From: JAWLHK01 sp041690355 [NCBI: bacterium]
GTDB lineage: Bacteria > J088 > JAWLBW01
Assembly: GCA_041690355.1 (NCBI GenBank)
Contig: JAWLHK010000006.1
Span: 124,001 to 188,000 of the forward strand
Length of the DNA: 64,000 nucleotides
Direction: 5' to 3'
In this document: in pieces, positions 33,498 through 40,854 of the stretch
Layout: each line of letters begins with the position of its first letter
Numbering within the stretch: position 1 is the stretch's first letter
Program-made: the position numbers and the translations under genes
The notes under the pieces: generated by a model
Databases searched by the model: none
The model's input: only the letters and a program-made list of their open reading frames with translations
Told to the model about the DNA's origin: nothing

Positions 33498-33695
33498 ATG
33501 ACGCTACTCGACTTTCTCGACGCCGCCGGTATCAAGGTTAACCGGAAGAACTATAAAGTGCACTTTGCCACCCCCGGGACTTTCGAGCCCCCGATGAACG
33601 CCTTCTATGCGGGCAAGTTCCAGGAGTGGCAGGAGCGGCAGGCGAAGCGGAACTTCGAGTGCGAACATATCGTCTCCTTGATAACACGATTTTGA
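33498..33695 (+). pseudogene. Truncated GIY-YIG-nuclease-like gene (N-terminal fragment)
   Basis: 65 codons from ATG 33498: LLDFLDAAGIKVNRKNYKVH and then FEPPMNAFYAGKFQEWQERQ. This resembles the region before the catalytic domain in a family of GIY-YIG-containing proteins (the stretch ending in NFE..(H/Y)(I/V)(V/L)SLI). The frame stops just where that catalytic domain should begin, and no continuation is seen in other frames. The family match is from memory and moderate. Confidence 0.4.
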
Positions 33696-33852
33696 GTCGC
33701 GTGCCGTTCGGGTACAACAAGAATTGAAGTAAGCTGTGATAGGCGCCGACGCCCACACCTGCAGCAGGTAAGTGAGCGCCGTTTGCGAGTAACCATTCGC
33801 GGATGTGGTGGACAAAAGCTGTCTAGACGGCGTGGTTGAATGGAGCAGCGGA

Positions 33853-34095
33853 ATGTCCATCCTTCGAAATCCGACCAAGGCAGAAGTCCACGCGTTACTC
33901 CGGGAGCACGAGTTCCTGCGCGTGCTTCAGGATGCCAACGGCGACGTCTACGTCTGGCCGGGTGCGCTCGCGGATCATGGGAGCATGGCCGAACACTTGA
34001 ATCTGGACGTGAAGGCAAAGAACCGCGGTCGGCTCTTCGGGCCCGAAGACATCGAGGATTACCGGGAACTGTTCCGGGACGATGGGGGCGATTGA
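33853..34095 (+). CDS. Hypothetical protein (80 aa)
   Basis: 80 residues, MSILRNPTKAEVHALLREHE then FLRVLQDANGDVYVWPGALA and DHGSMAEHLNLD. Acidic and compact, no membrane segment. It looks like a real small globular protein, possibly phage- or mobile-element-derived; no function assigned. It converges on the serine hydrolase gene. Confidence 0.5.
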   Translation: MSILRNPTKAEVHALLREHEFLRVLQDANGDVYVWPGALADHGSMAEHLNLDVKAKNRGRLFGPEDIEDYRELFRDDGGD

Positions 34096-34151
34096 AAAGC
34101 CAACCGGGCAGGGGCGGTGGGGAAGGTGGCGGTGAAAAGAGCCCGTAGCCC

Positions 34152-35480
34152 TTACCCCACATTCCCCTCGGTGACCGGCGTCCACGCCCGCAGCAGGTGA
34201 GCGACGCTCTGGAGGGTCGCTTCGTCCTCGTCGTCGAAAGCGCCGTGTCGCCGGGCCGTGGATTGCCGCCCCGGATCCTCCGTACTCGTTGTCGGCGACC
34301 AGACGGGCGCCCGGTTCCCCTGGAAGTGCTCGCGGGCGAACCGCACCGACGGGTCTGGCTGGTGGGCGGGCGCCAGAAAGAAGCGCTGCATGCCGAGCAG
34401 CGGTTCGTCGACAGTATTCTCAAGAAGGCCCGACACGAAGTAGAGCAGGGAGGCCGGGTAGGCCGGGCCCGCCATGTCGTCGGCCTGCTCGATCGGGTCG
34501 TTCATGGCGAAGAGGCGCGTCTGGCCGACCCGCTCCCAGGCCATGCCCATGGTTTCGTGAAAGAACCGCATCGTGCACGCGGGCGCGAGCAGAATCAGGT
34601 TGAAGCGGGTCTGCAGGCCCCGTCGCTGCGCCTCCTGCAGCAGGCGTCCCGCAAAGATGGCGCCGGCGCTGTGTGCGACCAGGGATACCACGGGCACCCG
34701 GCCTGATTGCCCCATTTCGGCGAGCGCGCCGAGCAGTGCGGTGCCGCCGAAAAGCCGTGGGTCGGGGCCGAAGGCCCGGTCGATGTTCGCCTTCATCTCG
34801 TTCCAGAGTGCGCGGCCGATGTTATCGACGGGGAGCGAGCGGTAGATCTCTTCGAGGATGGTCACCGCAAGGCCATGGTCACGCCCGGCGCGGAAGCGCT
34901 CGACGATCCGCAACGGAACCGAGAAGGCGTCAAGGGCGAGCGTCGTGGCGATGCTCCCCATGGCCGTGGCCGCGGAGGCCGGCGCGAGCTTGTTGAACTG
35001 CACGGTCAGCCCTTCGGCCCGCAGGGCCGCCTGCATCTCGGGGTCGGCCAGCAGGGCGTCGCGGAATTCAGACCCCAGGGCTTCGAGGGTCGCATCGCTC
35101 GTAGCCGCTGGCGCGGGCAACCCCATGAAATGGGCCTTGATGCCCGCCGGCGCAGGTGTGACGGGGGGCACAATTCGCATCAGAATCCGGTACGCGGCAC
35201 GCACCGCGGGGTGTCCCGCGTGCGTCGTCAGGATGCTGGCAAGAGTCGCGAGTTCATCGGAGCTCCACGCAAGGAAAAGCGGAAAGGCGCCTGCCGCTTC
35301 GTACCGCGGCTGTATCTTCTGCGCCGTGCGCATGAGTTCGGCGCGCGACACGAGCCCGCCGTGCAGATGGACCACGAGGTGATGGCCCCCGCGATCATGA
35401 AAGGTCTGCAGAAGTGACCGGAGCTGGGCCTGCTGGCCATCGAGAAGCCGGCCGCGCTCCATCTGGATGACGTTCGCCAC
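34152..35480 (-). CDS. Serine hydrolase/lipase-like protein
   Basis: 442 residues from GTG 35480, with GGAG seven to eight bases upstream. HLHGGLVSR near residue 39 resembles an oxyanion-hole strand, and SLVAHSAGAIFAGR near residue 270 is a nucleophile elbow (H-S-x-G). No signal peptide. The segment between (about 100-240) is a long helical insertion. The C-terminus (from about 380) is polar and disordered. Position at the end of the toxin/nuclease region suggests an accessory, possibly defence- or competition-related esterase; nothing confirms that. Confidence 0.6.
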   Translation of the reverse strand: MANVIQMERGRLLDGQQAQLRSLLQTFHDRGGHHLVVHLHGGLVSRAELMRTAQKIQPRYEAAGAFPLFLAWSSDELATLASILTTHAGHPAVRAAYRILMRIVPPVTPAPAGIKAHFMGLPAPAATSDATLEALGSEFRDALLADPEMQAALRAEGLTVQFNKLAPASAATAMGSIATTLALDAFSVPLRIVERFRAGRDHGLAVTILEEIYRSLPVDNIGRALWNEMKANIDRAFGPDPRLFGGTALLGALAEMGQSGRVPVVSLVAHSAGAIFAGRLLQEAQRRGLQTRFNLILLAPACTMRFFHETMGMAWERVGQTRLFAMNDPIEQADDMAGPAYPASLLYFVSGLLENTVDEPLLGMQRFFLAPAHQPDPSVRFAREHFQGNRAPVWSPTTSTEDPGRQSTARRHGAFDDEDEATLQSVAHLLRAWTPVTEGNVG

Positions 35481-35503
35481 GGGTGATCTCCAAGGGAAAA
35501 CAT

Positions 35504-35520
35504 GCTCTGCCGGGCAGAGC
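35504..35520 (-). terminator. Hairpin after the usher gene
   Basis: GCTCTGCC-G-GGCAGAGC, an 8-bp perfect stem. Read on the minus strand it is followed by ATGTTTTCCC, a short T-tract. It lies 77 bases past the usher stop and 24 bases before the hydrolase GTG, so it may end the pilus operon or act as an operator for the hydrolase. Confidence 0.45.
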
Positions 35521-35596
35521 GATGGAAGATCATATCACCAGGCGCGGGAAGAGCCCAAGCGGAATTCGCCACTCGTTGCCAAAGCCGGTCTCCCCA

Positions 35597-38500
35597 TCAC
35601 CGGGCCAGAACGGCCTCGACCCGGTTGTTCTTTTCCTTGCCCTTGAAACTGAAGCTGATCGTCAGCAGTTTCGTATTTCCTTTACCGCGCACCGGTAATG
35701 CGACCCCCTTGGAGCGCAGATAGCGTTCGACCGCGCGCCCGCGCTGCTCGCTGAGAGACTGCATCTGTTCAGGTGTGCCGACGATGTCGGTGTAGACGTG
35801 CAGTTCGATTTTCGCCGTCGGGACGGCCCGGGCCACGGCGACGAGATCGTCGAGGTTCTGCAGCGCGCCCGCGGCCGGAAAACTCGTTCCGGTCAGGAAC
35901 TGAACCCCCTCGAGGACGACGCTTTCGCCGGCCTGAAGCTTCTTGAACAGGGCTCGCTGCGACGCGGTCAGTTGCGCGGCCGGGTCCGGTCTCGCCGCGG
36001 CGGGTGCGGCCACCGGTGCAAGGGGTGGGGGTGCAACCGGCGGCGTCGGCGGTTGCGGCGACGGTGCGGACCGTGCGGGCGGCGTGGCGACGGGGCGCGG
36101 TGCGTCGACCGCCGGAGCAGAACTCGATCGTGCCAGTACCCGGTCGGTCGTCGTGCCGAGCACGAAATCAACGCCGTCGAATACGGTGCCGTCGGCTTCG
36201 ATGACGAAGCGCTGGCCGCCGGTCGCCGGCAGGCGTCGTCGCGCGAGATCGTCTGCGGCCGGTCGCAGGGTATAGGTGCCCGGCGGAATGCCGTGGAACC
36301 AGTAATATCCGTCGTAGGCGGTGTACTCGGTCTTGACCGTGCGCCCCTTGGCGTCGATAAGTTCGAGCAGCAAGCCGCCGACCGTCTGCCGGCTGCCGCG
36401 CTGCACGACGTAAACGGTGCCGTCAACCTCGCCTACGAGGCGAACCGGAAACTCGACGACGGCCGACATGCCCGGCCGGGGGGTCACGCGCACCCCTTCG
36501 ATCGCGGGTTGCATGGTCGTATCGGGCAGCGAGCCGGCTGCGATGCTCAGACTCACCGGCACGTGGGGGATGAGATCGGTCAGCAGGGCGACCCCGGTGG
36601 TTGACGTCGTCACGGGAGCGTCGCTGTCGTTAAGACGCAGCACGATGCCGGGTACGGGCGTCTCGCCTTCGTCATAGGCGCCGTTATCGTTGCGGTCGAC
36701 GAAGACCCTGACGGTCAGCGACCCGCTGCGCGCGGCCGGTCGGGCGTCGACGTACCATCGCCGCAAGTGATCGCCATGACCGACGCTGAAGCTGACCGAC
36801 AGTTCGGCCGTCAGGTCGTCGGCGCTGCTGCCGCGAAGATTGACGCCGGCGGTAAAGGCGCCGCTCTCTTTGAAGAGGCCCGCATTGTATACGGGCGCGG
36901 TTTCGAGAAAGCTCCAGAGGGTGCCCGCCGAAGCGAACCAGGCCGGCGCAAAGCGCCAGTCGACGTTCAGCGTGCCGGTGTGCGGCTCGAGAAGCGGATA
37001 GACACCGTACTGAAGCCCCGCCGAGAGCCCGACGCTCGAGAGCCGGCGCGAAAGATAGAGGCTGCCGTCGGCGTAGTGCTGATCGTCGGCATTCAGATCC
37101 CACACGTTCCAGTTGACTTCGTTGGCGAGCGAAAACCAGCGGTGCGAGAAAGTGAGCCGCTGCCCGACCCGCAGCGACCGTTGACCCGACGCGAACGTGT
37201 CATAGACCACGTCGTGGCCGACACCCAGCGGCAGAACCTTGGGATCGAAGGGGAGCCAGTCGACCCGCCCCGTGGCCCGATGCGCCAGCGGGTCCGGACT
37301 CGCGGGGAAGAGACCGCTTCGAAAGCCCATGAGGCGGACGTATGAAGCGTACAGGTTCATCCTGCCGAAGGCCAGGTTGCCCCCGGCGTGAAGGGCTTCG
37401 CCGCCGTCATGGGCTCGCGCGTAGTCGAAGAGGCTCCACAGCGCCTGCCAGTTGGCTCGCAGCCCGGCTTTGAAGAACTGGCTCCGCGTACCTCCGAGCG
37501 GGAGGCTGGCGCCGTAGAGCGTTCCCGAGAAGGGGCCCGCGAGACCGAAATCGACCTGGCCCGTGGCCGACGGCTCCCGATCTGCGTCGGCCTGAAAACC
37601 GGGCAGGCCGTCGTCCTGATATCCCGCGAGCAACCGGTAATAGACTTCGCCGGGCCGCCGGAAAGCTTCATTCTGGTTGAAGATGCGCACGTCTTCGCGT
37701 ACTTGCCCCTGTGGCCCATAGAAACGCAGCACAAACCGGTTGACCCCCGGGTAGAGCGGCATGTCGTCGAACACGTACTCGTCTTTCTCGCCCCGACCCT
37801 GATAGCCGAGCAGTACCTCGTTCCGGTACAGCTCGACTTCCCAGCCCGGCGGGAGCGGACCACGAAAGGAATGCGTGCCGAGGCGTTGCGGCGCGTGCAG
37901 GGGAAAACTGGAGACCAGCGCGCCGCGCAGGTGGCGGGCTCGATCGATGAGGTCGGCGCCCGGATCGTCCAGGTCACCGATACGGTATTCCCGCGCGCGC
38001 AGCGGCCCGAGTTCGTTCGGATCCGGATTGCTTCGGCCCAGGGTGACCCGGTAGTCGCGGAACGGCTCGTCGGAGTCTCCCGTGAAATAGGCCGAGGTCG
38101 AGTGCCACAGTACCTCACCCGCCAGAAACGAGGTATACCGCGCGACCCGTTCGGGCTCACCGCTTTCGACCCGCCGGTATCGGGCGCTGAGCGTCTGATC
38201 GAGAAAGGGGATGCGCAGCAATCGGTAGGGAACCGGTTGCTCGGGGTATTCGGGTGGTATCCACTCGGCCCCGCCGACCCGGCGTTGCTCGCGCTTCAAC
38301 CGGAGCTGGATGGGGAGCGTTTCTCTCGGTTCAGCCACCAGGAGGGCGGCCTTGCGGTCAAACCGAAAGGTAATGGGCCAGATGCGCGACAGGATCGGGG
38401 CGGCCAGGTAAACGTCGTCAACGTCGACGTAAACCGACTCCGGACGCAGGCCGAACTGCGTGTCGCCATACCGAACCCTGTGCAGTCGGGCATTGAGCTC

Positions 38501-38788
38501 GAAGGTTTCGCCCGCCTCAAGGATGGAGCCGCGGGCGATACCGTCCGGTGTCACGGTGACCCCCAGTTCGAGTAGACGGGCAATCTGTCCGACCGGCAGC
38601 AGAATCTGCCCGCCGCTTGCGTAAGCTGCGAGAATCGGCTCGAACACGATGCCATCGAGGCGCAGCTTGAGCAGGAGCACGTCGTCCGGAGCTCGCCCGT
38701 CGGTCTCGCGCGGCGCGGCGCGCAGCGATCCGGCGGACACAAGGAGGATCACGACGGCCCACGTTACCAGGGAAAAGCGGCGGTACAC
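35597..38788 (-). CDS. Usher-like outer-membrane protein with Cna-B/SdrB-like modules and C-terminal OmpA domain
   Basis: 1063 residues from GTG 38788 (signal VYRRFSLVTWAVVILLVSAG, cleavage near LRA-APRE). The open frame upstream overlaps the chaperone gene and is not coding. The body (about 30-680) resembles pilus ushers: beta-rich, with GPLPPGWEVELYRNEVLLGY and YPGVNRFVLRFYGPQGQ. Near 690 is an SdrB-type strand VFVDRNDNGAYDEGETPVPG; near 785-845 a Cna-B-like repeat (GLLLELIDAKGRTV, PPGTYTLRP). A Pro-rich linker (about 885-930) leads to an OmpA-like domain (940-1063) with HVYTDIVG and KNNRVEAVL, which retain the peptidoglycan-contacting Asp and Arg. Fusing usher and wall anchor is unusual; the usher call rests on the chaperone context and these motifs. 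Confidence 0.78.
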   Translation of the reverse strand: MYRRFSLVTWAVVILLVSAGSLRAAPRETDGRAPDDVLLLKLRLDGIVFEPILAAYASGGQILLPVGQIARLLELGVTVTPDGIARGSILEAGETFELNARLHRVRYGDTQFGLRPESVYVDVDDVYLAAPILSRIWPITFRFDRKAALLVAEPRETLPIQLRLKREQRRVGGAEWIPPEYPEQPVPYRLLRIPFLDQTLSARYRRVESGEPERVARYTSFLAGEVLWHSTSAYFTGDSDEPFRDYRVTLGRSNPDPNELGPLRAREYRIGDLDDPGADLIDRARHLRGALVSSFPLHAPQRLGTHSFRGPLPPGWEVELYRNEVLLGYQGRGEKDEYVFDDMPLYPGVNRFVLRFYGPQGQVREDVRIFNQNEAFRRPGEVYYRLLAGYQDDGLPGFQADADREPSATGQVDFGLAGPFSGTLYGASLPLGGTRSQFFKAGLRANWQALWSLFDYARAHDGGEALHAGGNLAFGRMNLYASYVRLMGFRSGLFPASPDPLAHRATGRVDWLPFDPKVLPLGVGHDVVYDTFASGQRSLRVGQRLTFSHRWFSLANEVNWNVWDLNADDQHYADGSLYLSRRLSSVGLSAGLQYGVYPLLEPHTGTLNVDWRFAPAWFASAGTLWSFLETAPVYNAGLFKESGAFTAGVNLRGSSADDLTAELSVSFSVGHGDHLRRWYVDARPAARSGSLTVRVFVDRNDNGAYDEGETPVPGIVLRLNDSDAPVTTSTTGVALLTDLIPHVPVSLSIAAGSLPDTTMQPAIEGVRVTPRPGMSAVVEFPVRLVGEVDGTVYVVQRGSRQTVGGLLLELIDAKGRTVKTEYTAYDGYYWFHGIPPGTYTLRPAADDLARRRLPATGGQRFVIEADGTVFDGVDFVLGTTTDRVLARSSSAPAVDAPRPVATPPARSAPSPQPPTPPVAPPPLAPVAAPAAARPDPAAQLTASQRALFKKLQAGESVVLEGVQFLTGTSFPAAGALQNLDDLVAVARAVPTAKIELHVYTDIVGTPEQMQSLSEQRGRAVERYLRSKGVALPVRGKGNTKLLTISFSFKGKEKNNRVEAVLAR

Positions 38789-38804
38789 CGGCAGCCGACC
38801 CTGT

Positions 38805-39644
38805 TTACGGGAGCTGAATGGTTTTTTCGGCCAGAAGGGCGCGACTGTCGGCGTCGGTGAAGACGGCGCGCAAGGTCCCCCCTGAGGCCTTGATCCCGGC
38901 CGGCGGCGCCCAGGGAAGCCGCATTTCGCGTTCGGCATTGGGCACATAAACGGCGATGCCTGCGTGGTGCGCCAATTCGTGTTTCTCGCCGTCGGCCGTC
39001 GTCAGGGTGACGGCGAGGTCGCCGTATACGGAACGGTTTCCCGTTCGCACGAGCACGATCTGCATGACCGGGTCGCCTGACGGCAGACGCACCAGCCGCA
39101 GCGCGCCGACGCGTACCTCGGCCGCCGTGGACCCCTGGCGCACGATCACGGGGATAGAGACGCCGTAGACCGGAATGAGGTTGATCGAGATGCCGTCATC
39201 CGGGGCCGATGCCGGCGTGACCCGCGGGATCGAGCGGAACGAAAGGTGGGCGCGGTACTCGCCGGCTGCGAGGCCTGCAGGTTTGCGCAGCTGGACCCGC
39301 ACGGTCTGCGATTCGCCGGGCGCCAGTTCAATCTGCCGCGGATAAAATCGAAGCATGGACGCGGCGAAGGGTTCGGCGGAGGCCTCGGCGGGTGCCGGCT
39401 CGAAGCTGCCGAGCCGGGTCATCACCCGGTTTTCGAGGCTGATTCGGTAGGTCGCGGGGTCCTGGCCTGTATTCACGAGGCCGACTTCAAGCGAACGCCG
39501 ATTGCCTTCAAACACGAGCCGGGTCGGGGTGACGAGAAGGTCGCCCGGCGCGCCGGCCGCCGCGTCAACGGCGACGATGAGGGGAAGGCACAGAACGGTA
39601 AGCAGGTACCGGACTGGCTGCCGGCGATGATGAGAGAAAGTCAT
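38805..39644 (-). CDS. Periplasmic pilus-assembly chaperone
   Basis: 279 residues with a signal peptide (LLTVLCLPLIVAVDAAAGA). The mature protein has the two-Ig-domain chaperone layout: VTPTRLVFEGNRRSLEVGLV, RFYPRQIELAPGESQTVRVQ and EYRAHLSFRSIP. Longer than PapD (about 218 residues mature) and lacking its exact FGS/FGL loop. It should bind the DUF4402 subunits and deliver them to the usher-like protein 16 bases downstream. GAGGT precedes ATG 39644. Confidence 0.82.
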   Translation of the reverse strand: MTFSHHRRQPVRYLLTVLCLPLIVAVDAAAGAPGDLLVTPTRLVFEGNRRSLEVGLVNTGQDPATYRISLENRVMTRLGSFEPAPAEASAEPFAASMLRFYPRQIELAPGESQTVRVQLRKPAGLAAGEYRAHLSFRSIPRVTPASAPDDGISINLIPVYGVSIPVIVRQGSTAAEVRVGALRLVRLPSGDPVMQIVLVRTGNRSVYGDLAVTLTTADGEKHELAHHAGIAVYVPNAEREMRLPWAPPAGIKASGGTLRAVFTDADSRALLAEKTIQLP

Positions 39645-39669
39645 GGGTGCACCTCGAGAGAAGAAAACA

Positions 39670-39694
39670 GGCGGGCACCCGCGTGGTGCCCGCC
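39670..39694 (-). terminator. Terminator/attenuator between pilin and chaperone genes
   Basis: GGCGGGCACC-CGCGT-GGTGCCCGCC, a 10-bp perfect stem with 5-base loop, followed on the minus strand by TGTTTTCTTC. It starts 14 bases past the second pilin stop. Partial termination here would give many pilin transcripts per chaperone-usher transcript. Confidence 0.7.
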
Positions 39695-39707
39695 CGTGGA
39701 CAATGGC

Positions 39708-40217
39708 TCAGTTGTAGTCGACCGAGACCGAGAACGTGCCGGTATAGTTGCCGGCCGGTTGATTGGCGCCGACGTGCAGCGTCGCACCCACCGTGAGCGT
39801 CTGCGTGCCCCCGGTCAGCGCCCCCGTACCTGCAGGCTGACTCGTGAAGGTGTCGACGGTCATGTTGTTCGTGCCGCCGTCAGTCAGTGTCGTCGGGGTT
39901 GACGGGAGCGTGATGGCGTACGTCGCCGTCCCATCGCCGCTCACGGTGAACGAGGCGGGGCCCCCGGTGTTGACGTTCGACAGCGTGACGCCGCCCGTTT
40001 TCGACCGTGTGCCGGTGGCGGTCAAGACCACGGTGCCCACCGAACTCCCCGCGGCGACGTTGCCGAAGCGAAGGTTGTCGACTTTGCTGATGGAAATCGC
40101 AGAGACGATGTTGGCCGTCGCATCGGCCGTCGTCGAAGCCGCGCGTGCCTGTGTCGTTGCGAAGGGGGCGCTGAGAATGGCCGCGGCTGAAAGCGCGAGC
40201 ATGCGGAACCGTTTCAT
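39708..40217 (-). CDS. DUF4402 pilin-like subunit (second copy)
   Basis: 169 residues with signal peptide (MKRFRMLALSAAAILSAPFA, cleavage near ARA-AST). The mature Ig-like domain starts with STTADATANIVSAISISKVD, then LRFGNVAAGSS and the conserved end NYTGTFSVSVDYN. DUF4402 proteins accompany chaperone-usher clusters as fibre subunits. It is very similar to the upstream copy from the signal cleavage site on, so the pair arose by tandem duplication. AGGAG precedes the ATG. No N-terminal donor-strand extension is obvious. Confidence 0.85.
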   Translation of the reverse strand: MKRFRMLALSAAAILSAPFATTQARAASTTADATANIVSAISISKVDNLRFGNVAAGSSVGTVVLTATGTRSKTGGVTLSNVNTGGPASFTVSGDGTATYAITLPSTPTTLTDGGTNNMTVDTFTSQPAGTGALTGGTQTLTVGATLHVGANQPAGNYTGTFSVSVDYN

Positions 40218-40253
40218 AGCTTAGAACTCCTGTCGTTGGTTGTTTTGGGGTAT

Positions 40254-40272
40254 GGGGCCGGGGTCCGGCCCC
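40254..40272 (-). other. Hairpin between the two pilin genes
   Basis: GGGGCCGG-GGT-CCGGCCCC, an 8-bp G/C stem with a 3-base loop. No T-tract follows on the minus strand, so it probably stabilises the upstream mRNA rather than terminating it. Confidence 0.6.
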
Positions 40273-40281
40273 GGTGAGAAG

Positions 40282-40788
40282 TCAGTTGTAATCCACCGAA
40301 ACCGAGAAGGTGCCGGTATAGGCGCCCGCAGGCTGGTTTGCGCCGACGTGAAGCGTCGCGCCCACGGCTACCGATTGCGAGCCGCCGCTCAGCGTGCCGG
40401 AACCCGACGGATTGCTCGTGAACGTATCGACGGTCATGGTGTTGGTGCCGCCGTCGCTGAGGGTCACGGCGCTGCCGGGCAGCGTAATCGCGAAGCTCGC
40501 CGAGCCGTCGCCGCTCACCGTGAATGATGCAGGACCCCCGGCGTTGACGTTCGACAGCGTGACGCCGCCGGTCTTGGTCCGGGTGCCGGTAGGCGACTGC
40601 ACGACGGTGCCGATCGAGCTCCCGGCGGCTACGTTGCCGAACCGCAGATCGTTGGTCTTGCTGATACCGATCGTCGAGACGATGGTGGCGGTCGCGTCTG
40701 CCGAGGTCGAGGCCGCCTGGGCCGTCTGTCGAACGAGCGTCGCCGACAGAAGAACCGCGAGGGCGACGAGCGCCAGATTTCTTTTCAT
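40282..40788 (-). CDS. DUF4402 pilin-like subunit (first copy)
   Basis: 168 residues, signal peptide MKRNLALVALAVLLSATLVR with cleavage near AQA-AST. Mature sequence STSADATATIVSTIGISKTN then LRFGNVAAGSSIGTVV and final AYTGTFSVSVDYN, closely matching the second copy. AAAGGAG lies five bases before ATG 40788. Same operon as the regulators upstream (66-base gap) and the chaperone-usher genes downstream. Probably the major fibre subunit; which copy is tip and which is shaft cannot be told. Confidence 0.85.
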   Translation of the reverse strand: MKRNLALVALAVLLSATLVRQTAQAASTSADATATIVSTIGISKTNDLRFGNVAAGSSIGTVVQSPTGTRTKTGGVTLSNVNAGGPASFTVSGDGSASFAITLPGSAVTLSDGGTNTMTVDTFTSNPSGSGTLSGGSQSVAVGATLHVGANQPAGAYTGTFSVSVDYN

Positions 40789-40854
40789 ACATACTCCTTT
40801 GGGTTGGTGCGGCGGTGAGCCGCGCTTTGCGGGACAAACGCGTCCGACAAATCG

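Noticed and set aside
35597-38947. Longer usher start at 38947
   Set aside because: The extra 53 residues overlap the chaperone gene in another frame and precede an otherwise normal signal peptide that starts at GTG 38788.
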